Below, one piece after another: positions 27,901 through 41,852 of a DNA stretch of 64,000 nt (the first letter of the stretch is position 1; each line of letters opens with the position of its first letter). The position numbers and the translations under genes are program-made. A model generated the notes under the pieces. It was not told the DNA's origin, did not search any database, and worked only from the letters and a program-made list of their open reading frames with translations. Origin of the DNA: Auanema rhodensis (Eukaryota > Nematoda > Chromadorea > Rhabditida > Rhabditidae); assembly GCA_964057225.1 (NCBI GenBank), contig OZ059895.1:22454688-22518687 (forward strand), in the 5' to 3' direction.

Positions 27901-28251
27901 GTTTTCAAAATTAGATTCCTCATGTCCATATTAGTCTAAAAACGAATTTTTATTGATATTGATGCATGGTAACCATGACTTTGAAATTTACGTGAACTTT
28001 AATTTATGCTTATTAAGTGTACACATGATGTGCGCTTGGTATGTAACTCGCTTCACGTGAAAGATAAAGAGATGCGGTTTTCAAAATTAGATTCCCCATG
28101 TCCATATTAGTCTAAAAACAAATTTTTGTTGATATTGGTGGATGGTAACCATGACTTTGTAATTTACGTGAACTTTAATTTATGCTAATTAAGTGTACAC
28201 GTGATGTGCACTTGGTATGTAACTCGCTTCACGTGAAAGATAAAGAGATGC
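24941..28251. repeat. Mosaic segment with blocks shared with the right end
   Basis: The first part (about 25.0-25.7 kb) resumes the series seen at 17.98-18.75 kb: gtgcactcgg, gtgaaatatgaag, ggcaatcatg, gcttgg, gtgaacac, a 175-bp monomer and gaaaattacg. From about 26.7 to 27.6 kb the units match blocks 26-35 kb further right. The gggatacgg mark at 27015 recurs at 54641 and 61856, and acatgaagtgcg near 27500 recurs at 53718 and 62341. Private changes include gtatataac near 25754, ctaataacaa near 26000, aaccacgac near 27094 and tttctgct near 27124. Confidence 0.65.
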
Positions 28252-31200
28252 GGTTTTCAAAATTAGATTCCCCATGTCCATATTAGTCTAAAAACAAATT
28301 TTTATTGATATTGGTGCATGGCAATCATGACTTTAAAATTTACGTGAACTTTAATTTATGCTAATTAAGTGTACACATGATGTGCACTTGGTATGTAACT
28401 CGCTTCACGTCAAAGATAAAGAGATGCGGTTTTCAAAATTAGATTCCCCATGTCCATATTAGTCTAAAAACAAATTTTTATTAATATTGGTGCTTGGTAA
28501 CCATGACTTTGAAATTTACGTGAACTTTAATTTATGCTAATTAAGTGAACACATGATGTGCACTTGGTATGTAACTCGCTTCACGTGAAAGATAGAGAGA
28601 TGCGGTTTTCAAAATAGATTCCCCATGTCCATATTAGTCTAAAAACGAATTTTTATTGATATTGATTCATGGTAACCATGACTTTGAAAATTACGTGAAC
28701 TTTAATTTATGCTTATTAAGTGTACACGTGATGTGCACTTGGTATGTAACTCGCTTCACGTCAAAGATAAAGGGATGCGGTTTTCAAAATTAGATTCCCC
28801 ATGTCCATATTAGTCTAAAAACAAATTTTTATGAATATTGGTGCATGGTAACCATGACTTTGAAATTTACGTGAACTTTAATTTATGCTAATTAAGTGTA
28901 CACATGATGTGCACTTGGTATGTAACTCGCTTCACGTCAAAGATAAAGAGATGCGGTTTTCAAAATTAGATTCCCCATCGCTATATTAGTCTAAAAACAA
29001 ATTTTTGTTGATATTGGTGGATGGTAACCATGACTTTGAAATTTACGTGAACTTTAATTTATGCTAATTAAGTGTACACATGATGTGCGCTTGGTATGTA
29101 ACTTGCTTCACGTGAAAGATAAAGGGATGCGGTTTTCAAAATTAGATTCCCCATGTCCATATTAGTCTAAAAACAAATTTTTGTTGATATTGGTGCATGG
29201 CAACCATGACTTTAAAATTTACGTGAACTTTAATTTATGCTAATTAAGTGTACACATGATGTACACTTGGTATGTAACTCGCTTCACGTCAAAGATAAAG
29301 AGATGCGGTTTTCAAAATTAGATTCCCCATTTCCATATTAGTCTAAAAACAATATTTTATTGATATTGGTGCATGGCAACCATGACTTTAAAATTTACGT
29401 GAACTTTAATTTATGCTAATTAAGTGTACACATGATGTGCACTTGGTATGTAACTCGCTTCACGTCAAAGATAAAGAGATGCGGTTTTCAAAATTAGATT
29501 CCCCATGTCCATATTAGTCTAAAAACAAATTTTTGTTGATATTGGTGGATGGTAACCATGACTTTGAAATTTACGTGAACTTTAATTTATGCTAATTAAG
29601 TGTACACATGATGTGCGCTTGGTATGTAACTTGCTTCACGTGAAAGATAAAGGGATGCGGTTTTCAAAATTAGATTCCCCATGTCCATATTAGTCTAAAA
29701 ACAAATTTTTGTTGATATTGGTGCATGGCAACCATGACTTTAAAATTTACGTGAACTTTAATTTATGCTAATTAAGTGTACACATGATGTGCACTTGGTA
29801 TGTAACTCGCTTCACGTGAAAGATAAAGAGATGCAGTTTTCAAAATTAGATTCCCCATGTCCATATTAGTCTAAAAACAAATTTTTGTTGATATTGGTGA
29901 ATGGTAACCATGACTTTGAAATTTACGTGAACTTTAATTTATGCTAATTAAGTGTACACATGATGTGCACTTGGTATGTAACTCGCTTCACGTCAAAGAT
30001 AAAGAGATGCGGTTTTCAAAATTAGATTCCCCATGTCCATATTAGTCTAAAAACAAATTTTTGTTGATATTGGTGGATGGTAACCATGACTTTGAAATTT
30101 ACGTGAACTTTAATTTATGCTAATTAAGTGTACACATGATGTGCGCTTGGTATGTAACTTGCTTCACGTGAAAGATAAAGGGATGCGGTTTTCAAAATTA
30201 GATTCCCCATGTCCATATTAGTCTAAAAACAAATTTTTGTTGATATTGGTGCATGGCAACCATGACTTTAAAATTTACGTGAACTTCAATTTATGCTAAT
30301 TAAGTGTACACATGATGTGCACTTGGTATGTAACTCGCTTCACGTGAAAGATAAAGAGATGCAGTTTTCAAAATTAGATTCCCCATGTCCATATTAGTCT
30401 AAAAACAAATTTTTGTTGATATTGGTGAATGGTAACCATGACTTTGAAATTTACGTGAACTTTAATTTATGCTAATTAAGTGTACACGTGATGTGCACTC
30501 GGTATGTAACTCGCTTCACGTGAAATATGAAGAGATGCGGTTTTCAAAATTAGATTCCCCATGTCCATATTAGTCTAAAAACAAATTTTTATTGATATTG
30601 GTGCATGGCAATCATGACTTTAAAATTTACGTGAACTTTAATTTATGCTAATTAAGTGTACACATGATGTGCACTTGGTATGTAACTCGCTTCACGTCAA
30701 AGATAAAGAGATGCGGTTTTCAAAATTAGATTCCCCATGTCCATATTAGTCTAAAAACAAATTTTTATTAATATTGGTGCTTGGTAACCATGACTTTGAA
30801 ATTTACGTGAACTTTAATTTATGCTAATTAAGTGAACACATGATGTGCACTTGGTATGTAACTCGCTTCACGTGAAAGATAGAGAGATGCGGTTTTCAAA
30901 ATAGATTCCCCATGTCCATATTAGTCTAAAAACGAATTTTTATTGATATTGATTCATGGTAACCATGACTTTGAAAATTACGTGAACTTTAATTTATGCT
31001 TATTAAGTGTACACGTGATGTGCACTTGGTATGTAACTCGCTTCACGTCAAAGATAAAGGGATGCGGTTTTTAAAATTAGATTCCCCATGTCCATATTAG
31101 TCTAAAAACAAATTTTTATGAATATTGGTGCATGGTAACCATGACTTTGAAATTTACGTGAACTTTAATTTATGCTAATTAAGTGTACACATGATGTGCA

Positions 31201-32700
31201 CTTGGTATGTAACTCGCTTCACGTCAAAGATAAAGAGATGCGTTTTTCAAAATTAGATTCCCCATCGCTATATTAGTCTAAAAATAAATTTTTGTTGATA
31301 TTGGTGGATGGTAACCATGACTTTGAAATTTACGTGAACTTTAATTTATGCTAATTAAGTGTACACATGATGTGCGCTTGGTATGTAACTTGCTTCACGT
31401 GAAAGATAAAGGGATGCGGTTTTCAAAATTAGATTCCCCATGTCCATATTAGTCTAAAAACAAATTTTTGTTGATATTGGTGCATAGCAACCATGACTTT
31501 AAAATTTACGTGAACTTTAATTTATGCTAATTAAGTGTACACATGATGTGCACTTGGTATGTAACTCGCTTCACGTGAAAGATAAAGAGATGCGGTTTTC
31601 AAAATTAGATTCCCCATTTCCATATTAGTCTAAAAACAATATTTTATTGATATTGGTGCATGGCAACCATGACTTTAAAATTTACGTGAACTTTAATTTA
31701 TGCTAATTAAGTGTACACATGATGTGCACTTGGTATGTAACTCGCTTCACGTCAAAGATAAAGAGATGCGGTTTTCAAAATTAGATTCCCCATGTCCATA
31801 TTAGTCTAAAAACAAATTTTTGTTGATATTGGTGGATGGTAACCATGACTTTGAAATTTACGTGAACTTTAATTTATGCTAATTAAGTGTACACATGATG
31901 TGCGCTTGGTATGTAACTTGCTTCACGTGAAAGATAAAGGGATGCGGTTTTCAAAATTAGATTCCCCATGTCCATATTAGTCTAAAAACAAATTTTTGTT
32001 GATATTGGTGCATGGCAACCATGACTTTAAAATTTACGTGAACTTTAATTTATGCTAATTAAGTGTACACATGATGTGCACTTGGTATGTAACTCGCTTC
32101 ACGTGAAAGATAAAGAGATGCAGTTTTCAAAATTAGATTCCCCATGTCCATATTAGTCTAAAAACAAATTTTTGTTGATATTGGTGAATGGTAACCATGA
32201 CTTTGAAATTTACGTGAACTTTAATTTATGCTAATTAAGTGTACACATGATGTGCACTTGGTATGTAACTCGCTTCACGTCAAAGATAAAGAGATGCGGT
32301 TTTCAAAATTAGATTCCCCATGTCCATATTAGTCTAAAAACAAATTTTTGTTGATATTGGTGGATGGTAACCATGACTTTGAAATTTACGTGAACTTTAA
32401 TTTATGCTAATTAAGTGTACACATGATGTGCGCTTGGTATGTAACTTGCTTCACGTGAAAGATAAAGGGATGCGGTTTTCAAAATTAGATTCCCCATGTC
32501 CATATTAGTCTAAAAACAAATTTTTGTTGATATTGGTGCATGGCAACCATGACTTTAAAATTTACGTGAACTTTAATTTATGCTAATTAAGTGTACACAT
32601 GATGTGCACTTGGTATGTAACTCGCTTCACGTGAAAGATAAAGAGATGCAGTTTTCAAAATTAGATTCCCCATGTCCATATTAGTCTAAAAACAAATTTT
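28252..32700. repeat. 13-monomer (2287-bp) near-tandem duplication
   Basis: About 28252-30413 matches 30539-32700 at an offset of 2287 bp (13 x 176 minus one deletion). Shared marks are ggcaatcatg (28320/30607), the 175-bp monomer (near 28612/30901), atgaatatt, the atcgctatat cluster (28977/31264) and gatgcagtttt (29834/32121 and 30362/32649). At least seven differences are visible, among them gtacacttgg near 29270, ttaaaatt near 31071, cgttttt near 31242, aaataaatt near 31284 and catagcaacc near 31484. Identity is about 99.7%. The first 1.6 kb also recurs at about 35.45-37.03 kb (offset 7214). Confidence 0.85.
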
Positions 32701-33068
32701 TATTGATATTGGTGCATGGCAACCATGACTTTAAAATTTACGTGAACTTTAATTTATGCTAATTAAGTGTACACATGATGTGCGCTTGGTATGTAACTTG
32801 CTTCACGTGAAAGATAAAGGGATGCGGTTTTCAAAATTAGATTCCCCATTTCCATATTAGTCTAAAAACAATATTTTATTGATATTGGTGCATGGCAACC
32901 ATGACTTTAAAATTTACGTGAACTTTAATTTATGCTAATTAAGTGTACACATGATGTGCACTTGGTATGTAACTCGCTTCACGTCAAAGATAAAGAGATG
33001 CGGTTTTCAAAATTAGATTCCCCATGTCCATATTAGTCTAAAAACAAATTTTTGTTGATATTGGTGGA

Positions 33069-33772
33069 TGGTAACCATGACTTTGAAATTTACGTGAACT
33101 TTAATTTATGCTAATTAAGTGTACACATGATGTGCGCTTGGTATGTAACTTGCTTCACGTGAAAGATAAAGGGATGCGGTTTTCAAAATTAGATTCCCCA
33201 TGTCCATATTAGTCTAAAAACAAATTTTTGTTGATATTGGTGCATGGCAACCATGACTTTAAAATTTACGTGAACTTTAATTTATGCTAATTAAGTGTAC
33301 ACATGATGTGCACTTGGTATGTAACTCGCTTCACGTGAAAGATAAAGAGATGCGGTTTTCAAAATTAGATTCCCCATTTCCATATTAGTCTAAAAACAAT
33401 ATTTTATTGATATTGGTGCATGGCAACCATGACTTTAAAATTTACGTGAACTTTAATTTATGCTAATTAAGTGTACACATGATGTGCACTTGGTATGTAA
33501 CTCGCTTCACGTCAAAGATAAAGAGATGCGGTTTTCAAAATTAGATTCCCCATGTCCATATTAGTCTAAAAACAAATTTTTGTTGATATTGGTGGATGGT
33601 AACCATGACTTTGAAATTTACGTGAACTTTAATTTATGCTAATTAAGTGTACACATGATGTGCGCTTGGTATGTAACTTGCTTCACGTGAAAGATAAAGG
33701 GATGCGGTTTTCAAAATTAGATTCCCCATGTCCATATTAGTCTAAAAACAAATTTTTGTTGATATTGGTGCA
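33069..33772. repeat. Example of the 3-monomer A-B-C module (528 bp)
   Basis: Unit A (33069) has gtgcgctt, cttgcttc and agggatg. Unit B (33245) has ggcaacc, ttaaaatt, gtgaaag, catttcc and caatatttt. Unit C (33421) has ggcaacc, ttaaaatt, gtcaaag, catgtcc and ends ggtgga. A new A starts at 33597, exactly 528 bp on. The same order recurs, for example, from 39227 and 40107. The module is characteristic of the 28-50 kb zone and is often followed by a variant B carrying gatgcag or atcgctatat. Confidence 0.8.
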
Positions 33773-33889
33773 TGGCAACCATGACTTTAAAATTTACGTG
33801 AACTTTAATTTATGCTAATTAAGTGTACACATGATGTGCACTTGGTATGTAACTCGCTTCACGTGAAAGATAAAGAGATGCAGTTTTCA

Positions 33890-34744
33890 AAATTAGATTC
33901 CCCTTGTCCATATTAGTCTAAAAACAAATTTTTGTTGATATTGGTGCATGGCAACCATGACTTTAAAATTTACGTGAACTTTAATTTATGCTAATTAAGT
34001 GTACACATGATGTGCACTTGGTATGTAACTCGCTTCACGTGAAAGATAAAGAGATGCGGTTTTCAAAATTAGATTCCCCATTTTCATATTAGTCTAAAAA
34101 CAATATTTTATTGATATTGGTGCATGGCAACCATGACTTTAAAATTTACGTGAACTTTAATTTATGCTAATTAAGTGTACACATGATGTGCACTTGGTAT
34201 GTAACTCGCTTCACGTCAAAGATAAAGAGATGCGGTTTTCAAAATTAGATTCCCCATGTCCATATTAGTCTAAAAACAAATTTTTATTGATATTGGTGCA
34301 TGGCAACCATGACTTTGAAATTTACGTGAACTTTAATTTATGCTAATTAAGTGTACACATGATGTGCACTTGGTATGTAACTCGCTTCACGTCAAAGATA
34401 AAGAGATGCGGTTTTCAAAATTAGATTCCCCATGTCCATATTAGTCTAAAAACAAATTTTTGTTGATATTGGTGGATGGTAACCATGACTTTGAAATTTA
34501 CGTGAACTTTAATTTATGCTAATTAAGTGTACACATGATGTGCGCTTGGTATGTAACTTGCTTCACGTGAAAGATAAAGGGATGGGGTTTTCAAAATTAG
34601 ATTCCCCATGTCCATATTAGTCTAAAAACAAATTTTTGTTGATATTGGTGCATGGCAACCATGACTTTGAAATTTACGTGAACTTTAATTTATGCTAATT
34701 AAGTGTACACATGATGTGCACTTGGTATGTAACTCGCTTCACGT
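33890..34744. repeat. ~855-bp block shared with 48.67-49.52 kb
   Basis: This block matches 48670-49524 at an offset of 14780 bp (84 monomers minus four deletions). Shared rare marks are ccattttcatatt and gatggggtt (34581/49361). The right-hand block has private changes ctatatttt near 48881 and acatcatg near 49315. The left one has ccttgtcc near 33903. Such long-distance sharing implies larger exchanges than the neighbouring tandem events. Confidence 0.7.
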
Positions 34745-36199
34745 CAAAGATAAAGAGATGCGGTTTTCAAAATTAGATTCCCCATGTCCATATTAGTCTA
34801 AAAACGAATTTTTATTGATATTGATGCATGGTAACCATGACTTTGAAATTTACGTGAACTTTAATTTATGCTTATTAAGTGTACACGTGATGTGCACTTG
34901 GTATGTAACTCGCTTCACGTGAAAGATAAAGGGATGCGGTTTTCAAAATTAGATTCCCCATGTCCATATTAGTCTAAAAACAAATTTTTGTTGATATTGG
35001 TGGATGGTAACCATGACTTTGTAATTTACGTGAACTTTAATTTATGCTAATTAAGTGTACACGTGATGTGCACTTGGTATGTAACTCGCTTCACGTGAAA
35101 GATAAAGAGATGCGGTTTTCAAAATTAGATTCCTCATGTCCATATTAGTCTAAAAACGAATTTTTATTGATATTGATGCATGGTAACCATGACTTTGAAA
35201 TTTACGTGAACTTTAATTTATGCTTATTAAGTGTACACATGATGTGCGCTTGGTATGTAACTCGCTTCACGTGAAAGATAAAGAGATGCGGTTTTCAAAA
35301 TTAGATTCCCCATGTCCATATTAGTCTAAAAACAAATTTTTGTTGATATTGGTGGATGGTAACCATGACTTTGAAATTTACGTGAACTTTAATTTATGCT
35401 AATTAAGTGTACACGTGATGTGCACTCGGTATGTAACTCGCTTCACGTGAAATATGAAGAGATGCGGTTTTCAAAATTAGATTCCCCATGTCCATATTAG
35501 TCTAAAAACAAATTTTTATTGATATTGGTGCATGGCAATCATGACTTTAAAATTTACGTGAACTTTAATTTATGCTAATTAAGTGTACACATGATGTGCA
35601 CTTGGTATGTAACTCGCTTCACGTCAAAGATAAAGAGATGCGGTTTTCAAAATTAGATTCCCCATGTCCATATTAGTCTAAAAACAAATTTTTATTAATA
35701 TTGGTGCTTGGTAACCATGACTTTGAAATTTACGTGAACTTTAATTTATGCTAATTAAGTGAACACATGATGTGCACTTGGTATGTAACTCGCTTCACGT
35801 GAAAGATAGAGAGATGCGGTTTTCAAAATAGATTCCCCATGTCCATATTAGTCTAAAAACGAATTTTTATTGATATTGATTCATGGTAACCATGACTTTG
35901 AAAATTACGTGAACTTTAATTTATGCTTATTAAGTGTACACGTGATGTGCACTTGGTATGTAACTCGCTTCACGTCAAAGATAAAGGGATGCGGTTTTCA
36001 AAATTAGATTCCCCATGTCCATATTAGTCTAAAAACAAATTTTTATGAATATTGGTGCATGGTAACCATGACTTTGAAATTTACGTGAACTTTAATTTAT
36101 GCTAATTAAGTGTACACATGATGTGCACTTGGTATGTAACTCGCTTCACGTCAAAGATAAAGAGATGCGGTTTTCAAAATTAGATTCCCCATCGCTATA
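34745..36199. repeat. Mosaic satellite segment
   Basis: Ordinary monomers, including T44/acgaattttt/gatgcatgg units of the type common at the left end (about 34.8-35.2 kb), then a series with gtgcactcgg, ggcaatcatg, gcttgg, a 175-bp monomer near 35828 and gaaaattacg. The latter series is the 28.2 kb block repeated. No foreign sequence is present. Confidence 0.65.
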
Positions 36200-39100
36200 T
36201 TAGTCTAAAAACAAATTTTTGTTGATATTGGTGGATGGTAACCATGACTTTGAAATTTACGTGAACTTTAATTTATGCTAATTAAGTGTACACATGATGT
36301 GCGCTTGGTATGTAACTTGCTTCACGTGAAAGATAAAGGGATGCGGTTTTCAAAATTAGATTCCCCATGTCCATATTAGTCTAAAAACAAATTTTTGTTG
36401 ATATTGGTGCATGGCAACCATGACTTTAAAATTTACGTGAACTTTAATTTATGCTAATTAAGTGTACACATGATGTGCACTTGGTATGTAACTCGCTTCA
36501 CGTGAAAGATAAAGAGATGCGGTTTTCAAAATTAGATTCCCCATTTCCATATTAGTCTAAAAACAATATTTTATTGATATTGGTGCATGGCAACCATGAC
36601 TTTAAAATTTACGTGAACTTTAATTTATGCTAATTAAGTGTACACATGATGTGCACTTGGTATGTCACTCGCTTCACGTCAAAGATAAAGAGATGCGGTT
36701 TTCAAAATTAGATTCCCCATGTCCATATTAGTCTAAAAACAAATTTTTGTTGATATTGGTGGATGGTAACCATGACTTTGAAATTTACGTGAACTTTAAT
36801 TTATGCTAATTAAGTGTACACATGATGTGCGCTTGGTATGTAACTTGCTTCACGTGAAAGATAAAGGGATGCGGTTTTCAAAATTAGATTCCCCATGTCC
36901 ATATTAGTCTAAAAACAAATTTTTGTTGATATTGGTGCATGGCAACCATGACTTTAAAATTTACGTGAACTTTAATTTATGCTAATTAAGTGTACACATG
37001 ATGTGCACTTGGTATGTAACTCGCTTCACGTGAAAGATAAAGAGATGCGGTTTTCAAAATTAGATTCCCCATCGCTATATTAGTCTAAAAACAAATTTTT
37101 GTTGATATTGGTGGATGGTAACCATGACTTTGAAATTTACGTGAACTTTAATTTATGCTAATTAAGTGTACACATGATGTGCGCTTGGTATGTAACTTGC
37201 TTCACGTGAAAGATAAAGGGATGCGGTTTTCAAAATTAGATTCCCCATGTCCATATTAGTCTAAAAACAAATTTTTGTTGATATTGGTGCATGGCAACCA
37301 TGACTTTAAAATTTACGTGAACTTTAATTTATGCTAATTAAGTGTACACATGATGTGCACTTGGTATGTAACTCGCTTCACGTGAAAGATAAAGAGATGC
37401 GGTTTTCAAAATTAGATTCCCCATTTCCATATTAGTCTAAAAACAATATTTTATTGATATTGGTGCATGGCAACCATGACTTTAAAATTTACGTGAACTT
37501 TAATTTATGCTAATTAAGTGTACACATGATGTGCACTTGGTATGTAACTCGCTTCACGTCAAAGATAAAGAGATGCGGTTTTCAAAATTAGATTCCCCAT
37601 GTCCATATTAGTCTAAAAACAAATTTTTGTTGATATTGGTGGATGGTAACCATGACTTTGAAATTTACGTGAACTTTAATTTATGCTAATTAAGTGTACA
37701 CATGATGTGCGCTTGGTATGTAACTTGCTTCACGTGAAAGATAAAGGGATGCGGTTTTCAAAATTAGATTCCCCATGTCCATATTAGTCTAAAAACAAAT
37801 TTTTGTTGATATTGGTGCATGGCAACCATGACTTTAAAATTTACGTGAACTTTAATTTATGCTAATTAAGTGTATACATGATGTGCACTTGGTATGTAAC
37901 TCGCTTCACGTGAAAGATAAAGAGATGCAGTTTTCAAAATTAGATTCCCCATGTCCATATTAGTCTAAAAACAAATTTTTGTTGATATTGGTGAATGGTA
38001 ACCATGACTTTGAAATTTACGTGAACTTTAATTTATGCTAATTAAGTGTACACATGATGTGCACTTGGTATGTAACTCGCTTCACGTCAAAGATAAAGAG
38101 ATGCGGTTTTCAAAATTAGATTCCCCATGTCCATATTAGTCTAAAAACAAATTTTTGTTGATATTGGTGGATGGTAACCATGACTTTGAAATTTACGTGA
38201 ACTTTAATTTATGCTAATTAAGTGTACACATGATGTGCGCTTGGTATGTAACTTGCTTCACGTGAAAGATAAAGGGATGCGGTTTTCAAAATTAGATTCC
38301 CCATGTCCATATTAGTCTAAAAACAAATTTTTGTTGATATTGGTGCATGGCAACCATGACTTTAAAATTTACGTGAACTTCAATTTATGCTAATTAAGTG
38401 TACACATGATGTGCACTTGGTATGTAACTCGCTTCACGTGAAAGATAAAGAGATGCAGTTTTCAAAATTAGATTCCCCATGTCCATATTAGTCTAAAAAC
38501 AAATTTTTGTTGATATTGGTGAATGGTAACCATGACTTTGAAATTTACGTGAACTTTAATTTATGCTAATTAAGTGTACACGTGATGTGCACTCGGTATG
38601 TAACTCGCTTCACGTGAAATATGAAGAGATGCGGTTTTCAAAATTAGATTCCCCATGTCCATATTAGTCTAAAAACAAATTTTTATTGATATTGGTGCAT
38701 GGCAATCATGACTTTAAAATTTACGTGAACTTTAATTTATGCTAATTAAGTGTACACATGATGTGCACTTGGTATGTAACTCGCTTCACGTCAAAGATAA
38801 AGAGATGCGGTTTTCAAAATTAGATTCCCCATGTCCATATTAGTCTAAAAACAAATTTTTGTTGATATTGGTGCATGGCAACCATGACTTTAAAATTTAC
38901 GTGAACTTTAATTTATGCTAATTAAGTGTACACATGATGTGCACTTGGTATGTAACTCGCTTCACGTGAAAGATAAAGAGATGCGGTTTTCAAAATTAGA
39001 TTCCCCATTTCCATATTAGTCTAAAAACAATATTTTATTGATATTGGTGCATGGCAACCATGACTTTAAAATTTACGTGAACTTTAATTTATGCTAATTA

Positions 39101-41852
39101 AGTGTACACATGATGTGCACTTGGTATGTAACTCGCTTCACGTCAAAGATAAAGAGATGCGGTTTTCAAAATTAGATTCCCCATGTCCATATTAGTCTAA
39201 AAACAAATTTTTGTTGATATTGGTGGATGGTAACCATGACTTTGAAATTTACGTGAACTTTAATTTATGCTAATTAAGTGTACACATGATGTGCGCTTGG
39301 TATGTAACTTGCTTCACGTGAAAGATAAAGGGATGCGGTTTTCAAAATTAGATTCCCCATGTCCATATTAGTCTAAAAACAAATTTTTGTTGATATTGGT
39401 GCATGGCAACCATGACTTTAAAATTTACGTGAACTTTAATTTATGCTAATTAAGTGTACACATGATGTGCACTTGGTATGTAACTCGCTTCACGTGAAAG
39501 ATAAAGAGATGCGGTTTTCAAAATTAGATTCCCCATTTCCATATTAGTCTAAAAACAATATTTTATTGATATTGGTGCATGGCAACCATGACTTTAAAAT
39601 TTACGTGAACTTTAATTTATGCTAATTAAGTGTACACATGATGTGCACTTGGTATGTAACTCGCTTCACGTCAAAGATAAAGAGATGCGGTTTTCAAAAT
39701 TAGATTCCCCATGTCCATATTAGTCTAAAAACAAATTTTTGTTGATATTGGTGGATGGTAACCATGACTTTGAAATTTACGTGAACTTTAATTTATGCTA
39801 ATTAAGTGTACACATGATGTGCGCTTGGTATGTAACTTGCTTCACGTGAAAGATAAAGGGATGCGGTTTTCAAAATTAGATTCCCCATGTCCATATTAGT
39901 CTAAAAACAAATTTTTGTTGATATTGGTGCATGGCAACCATGACTTTAAAATTTACGTGAACTTTAATTTATGCTAATTAAGTGTACACATGATGTGCAC
40001 TTGGTATGTAACTCGCTTCACGTGAAAGATAAAGAGATGCGGTTTTCAAAATTAGATTCCCCATCGCTATATTAGTCTAAAAACAAATTTTTGTTGATAT
40101 TGGTGGATGGTAACCATGACTTTGAAATTTACGTGAACTTTAATTTATGCTAATTAAGTGTACACATGATGTGCGCTTGGTATGTAACTTGCTTCACGTG
40201 AAAGATAAAGGGATGCGGTTTTCAAAATTAGATTCCCCATGTCCATATTAGTCTAAAAACAAATTTTTGTTGATATTGGTGCATGGCAACCATGACTTTA
40301 AAATTTACGTGAACTTTAATTTATGCTAATTAAGTGTACACATGATGTGCACTTGGTATGTAACTCGCTTCACGTGAAAGATAAAGAGATGCGGTTTTCA
40401 AAATTAGATTCCCCATTTCCATATTAGTCTAAAAACAATATTTTATTGATATTGGTGCATGGCAACCATGACTTTAAAATTTACGTGAACTTTAATTTAT
40501 GCTAATTAAGTGTACACATGATGTGCACTTGGTATGTAACTCGCTTCACGTCAAAGATAAAGAGATGCGGTTTTCAAAATTAGATTCCCCATGTCCATAT
40601 TAGTCTAAAAACAAATTTTTGTTGATATTGGTGGATGGTAACCATGACTTTGAAATTTACGTGAACTTTAATTTATGCTAATTAAGTGTACACATGATGT
40701 GCGCTTGGTATGTAACTTGCTTCACGTGAAAGATAAAGGGATGCGGTTTTCAAAATTAGATTCCCCATGTCCATATTAGTCTAAAAACAAATTTTTGTTG
40801 ATATTGGTGCATGGCAACCATGACTTTAAAATTTACGTGAACTTTAATTTATGCTAATTAAGTGTATACATGATGTGCACTTGGTATGTAACTCGCTTCA
40901 CGTGAAAGATAAAGAGATGCAGTTTTCAAAATTAGATTCCCCATGTCCATATTAGTCTAAAAACAAATTTTTGTTGATATTGGTGAATGGTAACCATGAC
41001 TTTGAAATTTACGTGAACTTTAATTTATGCTAATTAAGTGTACACATGATGTGCACTTGGTATGTAACTCGCTTCACGTCAAAGATAAAGAGATGCGGTT
41101 TTCAAAATTAGATTCCCCATGTCCATATTAGTCTAAAAACAAATTTTTGTTGATATTGGTGGATGGTAACCATGACTTTGAAATTTACGTGAACTTTAAT
41201 TTATGCTAATTAAGTGTACACATGATGTGCGCTTGGTATGTAACTTGCTTCACGTGAAAGATAAAGGGATGCGGTTTTCAAAATTAGATTCCCCATGTCC
41301 ATATTAGTCTAAAAACAAATTTTTGTTGATATTGGTGCATGGCAACCATGACTTTAAAATTTACGTGAACTTCAATTTATGCTAATTAAGTGTACACATG
41401 ATGTGCACTTGGTATGTAACTCGCTTCACGTGAAAGATAAAGAGATGCAGTTTTCAAAATTAGATTCCCCATGTCCATATTAGTCTAAAAACAAATTTTT
41501 GTTGATATTGGTGAATGGTAACCATGACTTTGAAATTTACGTGAACTTTAATTTATGCTAATTAAGTGTACACGTGATGTGCACTCGGTATGTAACTCGC
41601 TTCACGTGAAATATGAAGAGATGCGGTTTTCAAAATTAGATTCCCCATGTCCATATTAGTCTAAAAACAAATTTTTATTGATATTGGTGCATGGCAATCA
41701 TGACTTTAAAATTTACGTGAACTTTAATTTATGCTAATTAAGTGTACACATGATGTGCACTTGGTATGTAACTCGCTTCACGTCAAAGATAAAGAGATGC
41801 GGTTTTCAAAATTAGATTCCCCATGTCCATATTAGTCTAAAAACAAATTTTT
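36200..41852. repeat. 17-monomer (2992-bp) repeat, right-centre zone
   Basis: About 36200-38860 matches 39192-41852 at exactly 2992 bp. Marks include atcgctatat (37071/40063), the rare tgtatacatg (37871/40863), cttcaatttatg (38381/41373), gtgcactcgg with gtgaaatatgaag, and ggcaatcatg. The first copy has a private tatgtcac near 36665. Two monomers (about 38860-39190) between the copies are not part of the match and resemble sequence near 36.4 kb (offset 2464). Inside the unit, atcgctatat recurs after 880 bp (36191 to 37071), a 5-monomer step. Confidence 0.85.
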
